9,280 nt of DNA from Methanobacteriaceae archaeon (GCA_030681145.1 JAUXXK010000454.1:1-9280); one strand, 5' to 3'. Positions 1 through 6,838 are shown, counted from the first letter of the stretch. Notes: generated by a model from the sequence alone, not told the origin. Numbers and translations are program-made.

Positions 1-423
1 AACGATAGCTAAAACACCATCATCTTTTAAAACTCTTGTGATTTCTTTCATGGTGCTATCAATTTCATCATTACCCACGATTCCATGAAATACATTGGCT
101 GTGAAGTATACATCTATTGATGCATTATCAATAGGTATGGTATTAGTTATATCAGTAAGTAGGGGTTCAATATTAAGAATATTTTTTTCTTCAATTTCTC
201 TTCTTAAAATATCCAGAGAAATTTCGTGAACATCAGCTGCGAATATTTTTCCATCATCACCAACGATCTTTGATGCTTCTATGGAAATAAATCCATCACC
301 GCAGCCGGCATCCAGAAATATATCTCCGGGTAGAATTCCCACATTTTTAATAACTTCAGAAGCATCCAGTATTTCTTTACTTGATTTACCACCATGTTTA
401 TGTATTTTTTTCTCATCAGCCAT
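1..423 (-). CDS. Class I SAM-dependent methyltransferase, partial (C-terminus beyond the left edge)
   Basis: The visible part is the first 141 residues, starting at an ATG on the minus strand and open to the window edge. Residues 38-44 read DAGCGDG, the glycine-rich motif I of class I (Rossmann) methyltransferases. D64 in FAADVHE fits the acidic residue that holds the ribose of S-adenosylmethionine, and LTDITNT (89-95) fits a motif II/III strand. The end, around KEITRVLKDDGVLAIV, resembles the strand following the motif-post region of UbiE-like small-molecule methyltransferases. The substrate cannot be deduced. No membrane segment is seen, so it is probably cytosolic. A weak ribosome site (AGGG, about 7 nt before the ATG) follows a run of nine A on the coding strand. 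It lies 40 bp downstream of the ABC permease with no T-rich stop signal between, so co-transcription is plausible. Confidence 0.85.
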   Translation of the reverse strand, partial: MADEKKIHKHGGKSSKEILDASEVIKNVGILPGDIFLDAGCGDGFISIEASKIVGDDGKIFAADVHEISLDILRREIEEKNILNIEPLLTDITNTIPIDNASIDVYFTANVFHGIVGNDEIDSTMKEITRVLKDDGVLAIV

Positions 424-463
424 CTTTAAACCCTTTTTTTTTATTGTTATCTAGCAATTAATA

Positions 464-1744
464 TTAATTTTCTGCTCTTAATCTAATCTTTGCAAATAAA
501 AATACGCTTATTGCAAATAAAATAGATGTTAAAATTAGCATCCACCCTACTTGATAAGAAATATCATTCCAGTTGCCTCCAAATATTAATACGGTTCGTA
601 GAGCATAAAGTGTATGGGTCCAGGGGAGTATATCATAAATTTGAAATGGGTTCCCCATAAAATTGCCAATAACAACTTGAGGAAGCTGAAAAAACGCACC
701 AGACAGGAAACTGACTGGAACCGTTATCAGTGTACCCATGTTAGTTGCCTGTCGATCATTTTTAGCAAATGCCGCAATAATCATTCCCAGTGCAACTGAA
801 GCCACTCCACCAATTAAACCTACAAACATGGCCAAAAGGATTGAATTTAAACCACCCTGCCAATGAAACCCCACCATGATGGCCACCAATAAGAGAATCA
901 AAATTTGTGCCGCAGCAATTAAAGACCATGGGATTAATCCACCGAACAAAAGATCAAAAGATCGCATTCTAGATAATTTTAATCGTGTTAGGGTTCCTGT
1001 TTCAACTTCACGAGTTAAACCTGCTGCTACAGTAGTTGCAAGCAAAAGTATAGCGAAAACCATCATTCCCGGCGCTAAAAAGTCAAACATTGTAAATGAT
1101 TCTGTTCCAGGTACGGATTCAATTTCAGTTGTTATATACTGTGTTTGATTATTAGAATTACCAGAAACACTTTTTTTAATATTATTAACTATTTCATCCT
1201 GATAATTTCCAATAATTCCCACTAAAATAGCTTGAGATACTCCAAAATCCGTGAAACTGGAATCTCCTCGTATAATTAATTCAGCAGTCACATTTGAACT
1301 GGAAACAGAATTTGAGTTAATTGGCATGATTCCATTTGAGTTTATATTAAAATTTATCAGATTAACCATGGCTTGAGAAAAATTTTCAGGAATTATTAAC
1401 AAAGCATCCACATCTCTCTGTTTAATCAGATCATTGGCCTCATCTTCATTAGTTTTAATTATATTAAAAATGTGTTTTTCACTATCCTCATATTTTACAT
1501 CATTCAATACTTGAGTTAAGTTATTTCCAAAATTTATTTTCTCATTATTAAGTGGAAAAATAGCTCCTTCATCATAATTTACAAGGGCAATATTATGGAT
1601 CTCATTTTCTTGGCCCATTCCACCAAATGCAAACCCAAATATTAACATGAAAAATAAAGGAAAGCCCAATATCATGAATAGGCTCCTTTTATCCCTTAAT
1701 AATTCTTTAGAATCTTTAATAGCAATGCTTAAAATCTTAATCAT
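464..1744 (-). CDS. ABC-2 type transporter permease (YhgE/DrrB/YadH-like exporter subunit)
   Basis: This 426-residue integral membrane protein has the plan of the ABC2_membrane_3 group. There is one N-terminal membrane helix (about 22-42), a long extracytoplasmic domain (about 45-215), then five helices (about 222-242, 264-290, 304-326, 333-357 and 398-418). The stretch ending TREVETGTLTRLKLSR (244-259) is the cytoplasmic coupling motif typical of ABC-2 permeases. The external domain is rich in Asn and Ser (about 130-155 and 190-205) and holds four N-X-S/T sequons (N75, N121, N151, N199). Its ATG overlaps the TGA of the upstream ATPase (ATGA, 4 bp), and GAGG lies about 8 nt before the ATG, so translational coupling is likely. 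With the ATPase it should form a homodimeric-permease exporter. Family members export drugs, lipids, polymers or antibiotics; the cargo is unknown here. Confidence 0.93.
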   Translation of the reverse strand: MIKILSIAIKDSKELLRDKRSLFMILGFPLFFMLIFGFAFGGMGQENEIHNIALVNYDEGAIFPLNNEKINFGNNLTQVLNDVKYEDSEKHIFNIIKTNEDEANDLIKQRDVDALLIIPENFSQAMVNLINFNINSNGIMPINSNSVSSSNVTAELIIRGDSSFTDFGVSQAILVGIIGNYQDEIVNNIKKSVSGNSNNQTQYITTEIESVPGTESFTMFDFLAPGMMVFAILLLATTVAAGLTREVETGTLTRLKLSRMRSFDLLFGGLIPWSLIAAAQILILLLVAIMVGFHWQGGLNSILLAMFVGLIGGVASVALGMIIAAFAKNDRQATNMGTLITVPVSFLSGAFFQLPQVVIGNFMGNPFQIYDILPWTHTLYALRTVLIFGGNWNDISYQVGWMLILTSILFAISVFLFAKIRLRAEN

Positions 1745-2679
1745 TCTCTGAGCCTCGTTCCAGTTAATTCAATGAATACATCTTCTAATGTATTTTGTCT
1801 TACTGATAAATCATTAACAGAAAATCCATGCGTTTCTAACGTTTTCATAATGATTGGGAGTTTAGAAACAGCATCTAAAGCTCTTATATCCAATAGGGAG
1901 TTTATTTTTATAACTGACTCAATTTCTTCCATGTTTTTCAAAACATTTACAGCATTATCATTTTCAGTTGGATCATTCAAAAGAATTTCCACAACGTCTC
2001 CTTCCCCAATCTCTTTTTTCAAGTTCTCAGGCGTATCCAGACGCAATAGTTTGCCATGATCCACAATAGCAATTCTATCACTTAATCTGTCAGCTTCGTC
2101 CATTAAATGCGTGGTTAAAATAACCGTTTTTCCTTCTTCATCCCTTAAAGACTTAATAAAATTCCATAAAACCCTTCTTGATTGAGGATCAAGCCCTTCT
2201 GACGGCTCATCCAGCACAATTATCTCTGGAGAATGTATTAATGCTAAAGCCAGATTTAAACGCCTTTTCATTCCTCCCGAAAGATTGATGGTTAATGTAT
2301 TGGCTTTTTCCAATAAAAAAAGTTCTTTTAATAAATAATTAGCCCTTTCTTTCAAAATATTGTTCGGAACTTCATACATGTCTCCCATTAGTTTAAGGCT
2401 TTCCATGCAGGTTAAATGATCCCATAAAACTAGATCTTGAGGACATACACCAATTGTGCCCTTTTTAATTTTTTGAATTTCAACACCATCAATAAGTATT
2501 TGACCGCTGCTTGGAAGAAGAAGTCCGACAATCATACTAATAGAAGTGGTTTTTCCAGCCCCATTTGGTCCTAAAAATCCAAATACTTCTCCTTTTTTTA
2601 TTTTTAGATTTAGCCTATCAACCGCTTTTAATCCATCAAAATCTTTAGTTAATTCTCGAGTTTCAACTATATAATCCAT
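1741..2679 (-). CDS. ABC transporter ATP-binding protein (ABC-2 exporter, DrrA/CcmA-like)
   Basis: This 312-residue protein has all the elements of an active nucleotide-binding domain. They are Walker A GPNGAGKTT (37-45), Q-loop Q81, signature LSGGM (133-137), Walker B IIVLDEP (153-159), D-loop GLDP (162-165) and switch histidine H191. The signature is followed by KRRLNLALALIHSPEI, typical of the DrrA/NatA/ABC-2 group. Residues about 225-312 form a C-terminal extension ending in LSVRQNTLEDVFIELTG, which matches the DUF4162-like tail of this group. The start is supported by a strong ribosome site, AAGGAGA at 2686-2692, 6 nt before the ATG. It lies 35 bp downstream of dphB and overlaps the permease start by 4 bp. 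It powers the exporter from the cytoplasmic face. It is clearly distinct from the importer-type ATPase at 7622. Confidence 0.95.
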   Translation of the reverse strand: MDYIVETRELTKDFDGLKAVDRLNLKIKKGEVFGFLGPNGAGKTTSISMIVGLLLPSSGQILIDGVEIQKIKKGTIGVCPQDLVLWDHLTCMESLKLMGDMYEVPNNILKERANYLLKELFLLEKANTLTINLSGGMKRRLNLALALIHSPEIIVLDEPSEGLDPQSRRVLWNFIKSLRDEEGKTVILTTHLMDEADRLSDRIAIVDHGKLLRLDTPENLKKEIGEGDVVEILLNDPTENDNAVNVLKNMEEIESVIKINSLLDIRALDAVSKLPIIMKTLETHGFSVNDLSVRQNTLEDVFIELTGTRLRE

Positions 2680-2701
2680 AAGTTATCTCCTTCAAACTAT
2701 T

Positions 2702-2714
2702 AATAAAATAAAAA
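2702..2714 (-). terminator. Possible weak U-rich termination tract after dphB
   Basis: On the minus strand the dphB stop TGA is followed at once by TTTTTATTTTATTA. Archaeal transcription can end at such T-rich tracts without a hairpin. The tract is short and sits only about 10 nt before the ribosome site of the next gene, so it may give partial termination between dphB and the exporter, or none. Confidence 0.3.
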
Positions 2715-3497
2715 TCATTTGATTATATCCTCTGGAGCACCGGCCATAGCCACCAAATACTCCGCCTCCATAAAATGCATTTTGGAAGGAATTATAATGC
2801 AGTGCAATGGTCCTCCAAAGTCTTCTTTCATTAAAGTTCCAATGTTATCGGCCCTTACTAGAGGATTCGGAGACCCTGCACGCGCAATAGCTACCGCCAA
2901 AGTATTTTCAGTGATAACTCCCTCTTTTCTTTGATCTTCAACATTTAATAGGTATTCTAAACCCTGATTTACAGTCATGTAACGATTTTCATGAGCCCGA
3001 ATATCCAGTAAGACCAGTGTATGTGAATCTTGCTCCATATTATTTTTAATAGCCATATAAGGAGAATGGGGGAAATAATTTTCTTCAGTAAATGGCACTG
3101 TGGTTACTTTACCAAATTTATAGGCCTGTAATCCAGAAATTCCAGGGGCTGCAGATAATATGGAGGAAGAATGTATTACTTGCGTTTTTATTCCTCGTTT
3201 TTTAGCCTGCATCATCATATCTGTATGAGTAGTTGCTATTAAAGGGTCTCCTGCTATTAAAAAAGAAATATCTTGATTAATTGCTTCTTTTAAAGGAATA
3301 ATCTCCTCTTCGACCTCTTCTCGAGTCAAAATTTTTACTTCCCTTCCAAGCAGCTCTTCAAATTTAAGGATAGATGTTCCAAAAAGCCCAGCTGTATAAA
3401 ATTCTGCATAAACTTCATCTGAAGATTTTAAAGCTTCTAAACCTTTAACAGAAATATCTTTCTCATCATAAAGTCCTAATCCGATAAAGTAAAGCAT
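2715..3497 (-). CDS. dphB: Diphthine synthase (EF-2 diphthamide methyltransferase)
   Basis: DphB (archaeal Dph5) repeatedly methylates the 3-amino-3-carboxypropyl histidine of elongation factor 2, using S-adenosylmethionine, to make diphthine, the precursor of diphthamide. The 260-residue protein begins MLYFIGLGLYDEKDIS, the hallmark N-terminus of the family. It also has the class III (tetrapyrrole-methylase fold) signature FLIAGDPLIATTH (79-91) and SILSAAPGISGLQAYKFGK (112-130), plus a C-terminal domain with ARAGSPNP (205-212). Length agrees with family members of about 260 residues. An in-frame TTG at 3518 would add seven residues, but family alignment and a GGGGAT site about 10 nt upstream favour the ATG at 3497. 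It is divergent from trm5 and the first of four co-directional leftward genes. It should act in the cytosol. Confidence 0.95.
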   Translation of the reverse strand: MLYFIGLGLYDEKDISVKGLEALKSSDEVYAEFYTAGLFGTSILKFEELLGREVKILTREEVEEEIIPLKEAINQDISFLIAGDPLIATTHTDMMMQAKKRGIKTQVIHSSSILSAAPGISGLQAYKFGKVTTVPFTEENYFPHSPYMAIKNNMEQDSHTLVLLDIRAHENRYMTVNQGLEYLLNVEDQRKEGVITENTLAVAIARAGSPNPLVRADNIGTLMKEDFGGPLHCIIIPSKMHFMEAEYLVAMAGAPEDIIK

Positions 3498-3516
3498 TAA
3501 ATAACCATCCCCTGGC

Positions 3517-3536
3517 AATATATAACCTATAATATT
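3517..3536 (-). promoter_or_regulatory. Candidate TATA elements for dphB
   Basis: Read on the minus strand, TTATATATT (plus positions 3517-3525) and, just upstream, an AT-rich AATATTATA (about 3528-3536) are TATA-like. The first is centred about 24 nt before the dphB ATG and would give a nearly leaderless transcript. The second would give a leader of about 10 nt. Which one is used cannot be decided from sequence. Confidence 0.35.
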
Positions 3537-3588
3537 AGTTTCCGGTGTTTTCCATTAATAATAGGAAAATGAAAAATTTTGAGATATC

Positions 3589-3608
3589 ATTAATCTACAA
3601 AGATTAAT
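3589..3608. repeat. Inverted repeat in the dphB-trm5 divergent promoter region
   Basis: ATTAATCT and AGATTAAT form perfect 8-bp arms around the spacer ACAA. The AGATTA half-motif recurs twice closer to trm5, at 3665-3670 and 3673-3678. The symmetric form suits a dimeric helix-turn-helix operator, but AT-rich DNA throws up such palindromes by chance and no regulator is encoded nearby. Confidence 0.4.
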
Positions 3609-3628
3609 TTAACATTTATTTAAGATAC

Positions 3629-3648
3629 ATTATAAAAATTATAAATAA
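3629..3648 (+). promoter_or_regulatory. Candidate TATA region for trm5
   Basis: Two TATA-like elements, ATTATAAAA (3629-3637) and TTATAAATA (3639-3647), lie 50-70 nt before the trm5 ATG. With the usual spacing of about 25 nt they would start transcription near 3658-3670 and leave a leader of about 28-40 nt. That leader would contain the GAGG ribosome site at 3688-3691. TATAAAAG at 3681 is too close to the start codon to act as its promoter. Confidence 0.4.
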
Positions 3649-3697
3649 TTTTATGATATGATTAAGATTAAAAGATTACCTATAAAAGAGGAATCAT

Positions 3698-4717
3698 ATG
3701 AAAGGCATTAAAGTTCCCAGAAAAGAAGCCAATAATATTCGCAAAATCCTCATGGAAGAATCATTAATTAATCTGGATTTTAAAATTACAAGAGACCAGG
3801 AATTTGTTTATTTACCACTAAAAGATAGTGTAAAAACTGAAAAACTAGTTTCGTTTGATATTGACCTAGAAATAGTAGAAAATGATTTTGAAGCGCAAAA
3901 AAGAGGGCCAAAGAGTTTCATGGACTATTTAAAGGGAAAGATTGATGAAACTGAAACTATTGAAATAAAGAAATCTTTTGATATAATTGGTGATGTAGTA
4001 ATTCTAGAAATTCCAGAAGACTTACAAAAATACAAATACATTATTGGGAAGGCCGCCCTTGATTTTACCAAAAGAAAAGCGGTTTTCATGAAAAAAAGTG
4101 AGATAAAAGGGGTAACTAGGATAAGAGAAATGGAACATTTGACAGGTGAAAATACTTCTGAGACCATTCACATTGAATATGGTTCAAGAATAATGCTAGA
4201 TGTTAAAAAGGTTTATTTTAGTCCTCGACTGGCGACTGAACGAGAAAGATTAGTGCAACAGGTTCAGGATGGAGAAATCATCATAGATATGTTTGCAGGA
4301 GTAGGGCCATTTGTAGTTGACATATCTCGAAAAAAAGAAGTCTTGGTTTATGCAGTAGATATAAACCCTCACGCTATTTATTATTTAAAGAAAAATATTG
4401 AACTAAATCATCTAGAAAAAAAAGTAATTCCTATTTTAGGAGATGCACGAGAAGTTTTACGCCAAAAAACTATAAACGCAGATAGAATAATTATGAATCT
4501 TCCTGGTACTGCCCATGAATTTCTGGATATAGCCATGAAACTGATTAAACCCGGTGGAATAATTAATTACTATGAATTTTCATCTGATTTTGATACACCA
4601 ATAAATAGAATAGTAGATGCTGCCGGATCACGGAATGTGGAAATTATAAATAAAAGGAATGTTAAGTCACGTAGTCCTGGTGTATGGCATGTGAGTATTG
4701 ATGCTCAGATAAATTAA
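3698..4717 (+). CDS. trm5: tRNA (guanine37-N1)-methyltransferase, archaeal Trm5 type
   Basis: Trm5 transfers a methyl group from S-adenosylmethionine to N1 of G37, next to the anticodon, which keeps the reading frame; in archaea m1G37 is also the entry to wyosine derivatives. The 339-residue protein matches the M. jannaschii enzyme (from memory) through its whole length. It has an N-terminal D1 domain (about 1-65), a connecting domain with the RIREMEHLTGEN block (141-152), and a Rossmann domain. The latter has VYFSPRLATERERL (172-185), DMFAGVGPF (197-205, SAM loop), VDINPHA (220-226) and NLPG (267-270). By that comparison E181, R141 and N267 stand where catalytic residues are known, so it should be active. 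GAGG at 3688-3691, 6 nt before the ATG, supports the start. It is monocistronic, divergent from dphB and convergent with mtnA. Confidence 0.95.
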   Translation: MKGIKVPRKEANNIRKILMEESLINLDFKITRDQEFVYLPLKDSVKTEKLVSFDIDLEIVENDFEAQKRGPKSFMDYLKGKIDETETIEIKKSFDIIGDVVILEIPEDLQKYKYIIGKAALDFTKRKAVFMKKSEIKGVTRIREMEHLTGENTSETIHIEYGSRIMLDVKKVYFSPRLATERERLVQQVQDGEIIIDMFAGVGPFVVDISRKKEVLVYAVDINPHAIYYLKKNIELNHLEKKVIPILGDAREVLRQKTINADRIIMNLPGTAHEFLDIAMKLIKPGGIINYYEFSSDFDTPINRIVDAAGSRNVEIINKRNVKSRSPGVWHVSIDAQIN

Positions 4718-4722
4718 TTATT

Positions 4723-4737
4723 AAAATGAAAATAAAA
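4723..4737 (-). terminator. Candidate U-rich terminator of mtnA
   Basis: Just past the mtnA stop, the minus strand reads TTTTATTTTCATTTT: three T4 runs in 15 nt, inside the 30-bp gap between the convergent genes trm5 and mtnA. This suits hairpin-independent archaeal termination. The plus strand here is A-rich, so no comparable signal is seen for trm5. Confidence 0.5.
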
Positions 4738-4747
4738 GATTTAAATG

Positions 4748-5677
4748 TTATAAGGGGTCCAAAATACCATTTTCAGTGATTATTCCCGTTATAAGATCAG
4801 ATGGAACAATATCAAAAGCTGGATTTCTTACTTTTGTTCCTTTAGGAGTTATACGGCAATTTCCATAGTGAATTACCTCTTCAGGCCCTCGTTCTTCAAT
4901 TTCCACATCATAAATAGAATTTTCACTATCAAAGGTACTCATGGGAGCGGCCACATAAAAAGGAACATTGAATCGTTTGGCAGCTAGGGCAACCATTAAA
5001 GAACCTATTTTATTAGCCACACCGCCCTTAGCCACCCTATCTGCACCTATAACTATTTTATTGACTTCTCCTTGTTGCATAAGATACCCCGCAGCACTGT
5101 CCACAATCAATTTAACAGGAATATTTTCTTGCTGCATTTCCCATACACTTAATCTTGCACCCTGGCCTAGTGGACGTGTTTCATCACATAAAACATTTAT
5201 TTTTTTACCTTCCTCAAAAGCAGCCCTTATAACACCTAGTGCAGTTCCATAATCCACACAGGCCAGAGCCCCCGCATTACAATGGGTCAAAATTGTGTCC
5301 CCATCATCTATTAATATAGCACCGTGTTTTCCCATGGCCCGGTTGGTATCAATGTCTTCTTGATACATTTTTACTGCTTCTTCTAAGGGGAAATCTGAGT
5401 CCATAACCCTGTCCACTGCCCAAAATAGGTTTATTGCTGTTGGCCTGGAGCTTTTGATTTCTTCAGCTGCCGTTTCCAAATCTTCACCTGCCAGATCTGC
5501 CAATGCTAATCCAAAAGCTGCTGCCACACCAATGGCCGGTGCGCCCCTTACCACCATGGTTTTAATGGCATGGATAACGTCTTGATAATTTTTACAAGTG
5601 AAATAAGTTAATTCATCAGGTAATTTGGTTTGGTCAATAAGTAAAAGTTGATTATCTTCCCAGAGCATGGTTTTCAT
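4748..5677 (-). CDS. mtnA: S-methyl-5-thioribose-1-phosphate isomerase family protein (MtnA)
   Basis: MtnA isomerises the aldose 5-methylthioribose-1-phosphate to the ketose methylthioribulose-1-phosphate in methylthioadenosine salvage. In methanogens the family is also linked to 5-deoxyribose-1-phosphate. The 309-residue protein has the family blocks in order: MVVRGAPAIGVAAAFG (41-56), RPTAINLFWAVDR (78-90), THCNAGALA (131-139), DETRPLGQGARL (165-176), GADRVAKGGVANKIG (211-225) and NPAFDIVP (285-292). C133 and D213 keep the 80-residue spacing of the Cys/Asp pair known as catalytic in the B. subtilis enzyme, as I recall it. It is somewhat shorter than bacterial forms of about 345 residues. 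The related ribose-1,5-bisphosphate isomerase and eIF2B-like proteins are less likely because the MtnA blocks are intact. The start has only a weak site (GGGG, about 10 nt upstream); ATG at residue 4 is an alternative. Monocistronic and cytosolic. Confidence 0.92.
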   Translation of the reverse strand: MKTMLWEDNQLLLIDQTKLPDELTYFTCKNYQDVIHAIKTMVVRGAPAIGVAAAFGLALADLAGEDLETAAEEIKSSRPTAINLFWAVDRVMDSDFPLEEAVKMYQEDIDTNRAMGKHGAILIDDGDTILTHCNAGALACVDYGTALGVIRAAFEEGKKINVLCDETRPLGQGARLSVWEMQQENIPVKLIVDSAAGYLMQQGEVNKIVIGADRVAKGGVANKIGSLMVALAAKRFNVPFYVAAPMSTFDSENSIYDVEIEERGPEEVIHYGNCRITPKGTKVRNPAFDIVPSDLITGIITENGILDPL

Positions 5678-5721
5678 ATTTGATTAACCCCGTAAATACT
5701 TTAAAATGATATTTCTGCTTG

Positions 5722-5738
5722 ATTATATCTAATATAAT
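5722..5738. repeat. AT-only inverted repeat upstream of mtnA
   Basis: ATTATAT and ATATAAT form perfect 7-bp arms around CTA, 45-61 bp before the mtnA ATG. On the minus strand the element overlaps the best TATA-like sequence for mtnA, which would start transcription near 5705. It may simply be the TATA box. Confidence 0.35.
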
Positions 5739-5822
5739 TTCTTATTTAAATTTCTATAAATTATATTTTTATTATCTTAAGAATTTATGCCGATTGAAAT
5801 GGATAAAATTAATAGTAGTTTA

Positions 5823-5838
5823 AATCCAATAATCCAAT
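5823..5838. repeat. Tandem 8-bp direct repeat AATCCAAT x2 before the transporter operon
   Basis: AATCCAAT at 5823-5830 is repeated exactly and without a gap at 5831-5838. The second copy runs into a TATA-like element (AATATAAAA). The position is where a transcription activator or an upstream promoter element would bind. It is the most ordered sequence in this 204-bp spacer. Confidence 0.5.
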
Positions 5839-5854
5839 ATAAAACTGTATATTT
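5836..5854 (+). promoter_or_regulatory. Candidate TATA region of the ABC uptake operon
   Basis: AATATAAAA (5836-5844) and TGTATATTTA (5846-5855) are TATA-like and end about 27-37 nt before the binding-protein ATG. Either would give a very short leader of roughly 7-15 nt, which agrees with the lack of a clear ribosome binding site before that gene. Confidence 0.4.
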
Positions 5855-5881
5855 ACTTAAATTAATATTTATCAAGATAGC

Positions 5882-6838
5882 ATGAAGCACTATAAACTGA
5901 TAATCCTGTTAATTATTATTTTGTTACTGATAGCTAGTAGCCTTTGGACTTTTTTTGCTCCAGAAGATCAGAATGTGATTGAAGTAGGATATCTGCCCAC
6001 AGATCATAACGCTGCTCTTTTGGTTGCCAAACATAATAAAACCTATGAAAATAATGGTTTAAATGTTAAAACTGTACAAATAAATTCGGGTTCTAATATT
6101 GTAGATGCTGTGGCCAGTGGTGATTTGGATATTGGTTACGTTGGAATAACACCGGCCATGCAGGGAATTAGTAAAGGAATTCCCATCAAGGTTGTGGGAT
6201 CAGTTAATATGGTGGGTAGTGGAATTGTGGTTGAACCCAACTCCACCATAACTAATCCTGCGGATTTGAAGGGCAAAACAATAGCTACACCTGGTGTGAG
6301 CTCCATCCAACAAGTTCTATTACTTTATGAGCTTCAAAAATACAATATCACCTCGGAAGATGTAGATTTAATATCAATAAATGTTTATAACATTCCTTCA
6401 TCTCTGGCAGCCCATAAAGTTGATGCATATATATCCTATGAACCTTTTGTCTCATTAGCACCTTACAAAGGTATTGGAAAGGTGTTAATCTACTCAAACG
6501 ATATTGTAAAAGACCATCCCTGCTGTGTTATAATTGCCAGCGAGAGTTTTATTAAAGAAAACCCTCAGGAGTTGGATGAATTCCTTAAAATTCATCAACA
6601 AACAACAGAGTATGTCAATAAACACCCTAATGAGACTGCAAATATTATTGATCAAGAATTAACAACCAATATTGAAGTTGAGGTCTTATCCTTGCAACAC
6701 ATCACATTTGTATCATCAGTTAATAAGTCATTTCAAAATAATGTTTTAAAATTTGCTAAAATAGAAAATAATCTGGGATATTTAAATACAACCCTTACAG
6801 CTAATGATATATTTGATACACAATTTTTAGGTGATTAA
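5882..6838 (+). CDS. ABC transporter substrate-binding protein, SsuA/TauA/NrtA (NMT1/THI5-like) family, membrane-anchored
   Basis: This 318-residue protein captures a small solute outside the cell and delivers it to the permease and ATPase that follow. Residues 5-24 are a hydrophobic helix after MKHYK. There is no cysteine lipobox, so it is probably held by an uncleaved N-terminal anchor. The mature domain follows the family pattern: IEVGYLPTDHNAALLVAK (33-50), SGDLDIGYVGITPAMQGISKGIPIKVVGS (79-107), DLKGKTIATPG (128-138), AHKVDAYISYEP (177-188) and ESFIKENPQELDEFL (221-235). Two adjacent cysteines (C214, C215) follow HP at 212-213. Six N-X-S/T sequons are present (N52, N120, N155, N250, N281, N302). 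No clear ribosome site precedes the ATG; only AAGAT lies nearby. Substrates in the family include sulfonates, taurine, nitrate, bicarbonate and pyrimidine precursors. The substrate here is unknown. Confidence 0.9.
   Translation: MKHYKLIILLIIILLLIASSLWTFFAPEDQNVIEVGYLPTDHNAALLVAKHNKTYENNGLNVKTVQINSGSNIVDAVASGDLDIGYVGITPAMQGISKGIPIKVVGSVNMVGSGIVVEPNSTITNPADLKGKTIATPGVSSIQQVLLLYELQKYNITSEDVDLISINVYNIPSSLAAHKVDAYISYEPFVSLAPYKGIGKVLIYSNDIVKDHPCCVIIASESFIKENPQELDEFLKIHQQTTEYVNKHPNETANIIDQELTTNIEVEVLSLQHITFVSSVNKSFQNNVLKFAKIENNLGYLNTTLTANDIFDTQFLGD

Noticed and set aside
434..442. Run of nine T (A on the coding strand) before the methyltransferase as a phase-variation tract
   Set aside because: It lies outside the coding frame upstream of the start; short A/T runs are common in this AT-rich DNA and nothing else suggests slippage control.
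456..469. 14-bp perfect palindrome AATTAATATTAATT at the permease stop codon
   Set aside because: It is composed only of A and T and spans a stop codon; chance is a good explanation, and an AT-only stem would be a poor terminator.
614..1148. Plus-strand open frames inside the ABC-2 permease gene
   Set aside because: They are antisense shadows with no recognisable domain, no ribosome site and no independent promoter.
3498..3518. TTG start for dphB seven codons upstream
   Set aside because: The family begins MLYFIGLGLYDE; the extra seven residues are not family-like and cover the GGGGAT ribosome site of the ATG at 3497.
5678..5881. Riboswitch or small RNA upstream of the transporter (for example a THI box)
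   Set aside because: The sequence is A/T-rich with no conserved riboswitch core or GC-paired stem, and the predicted leader is too short to hold one.
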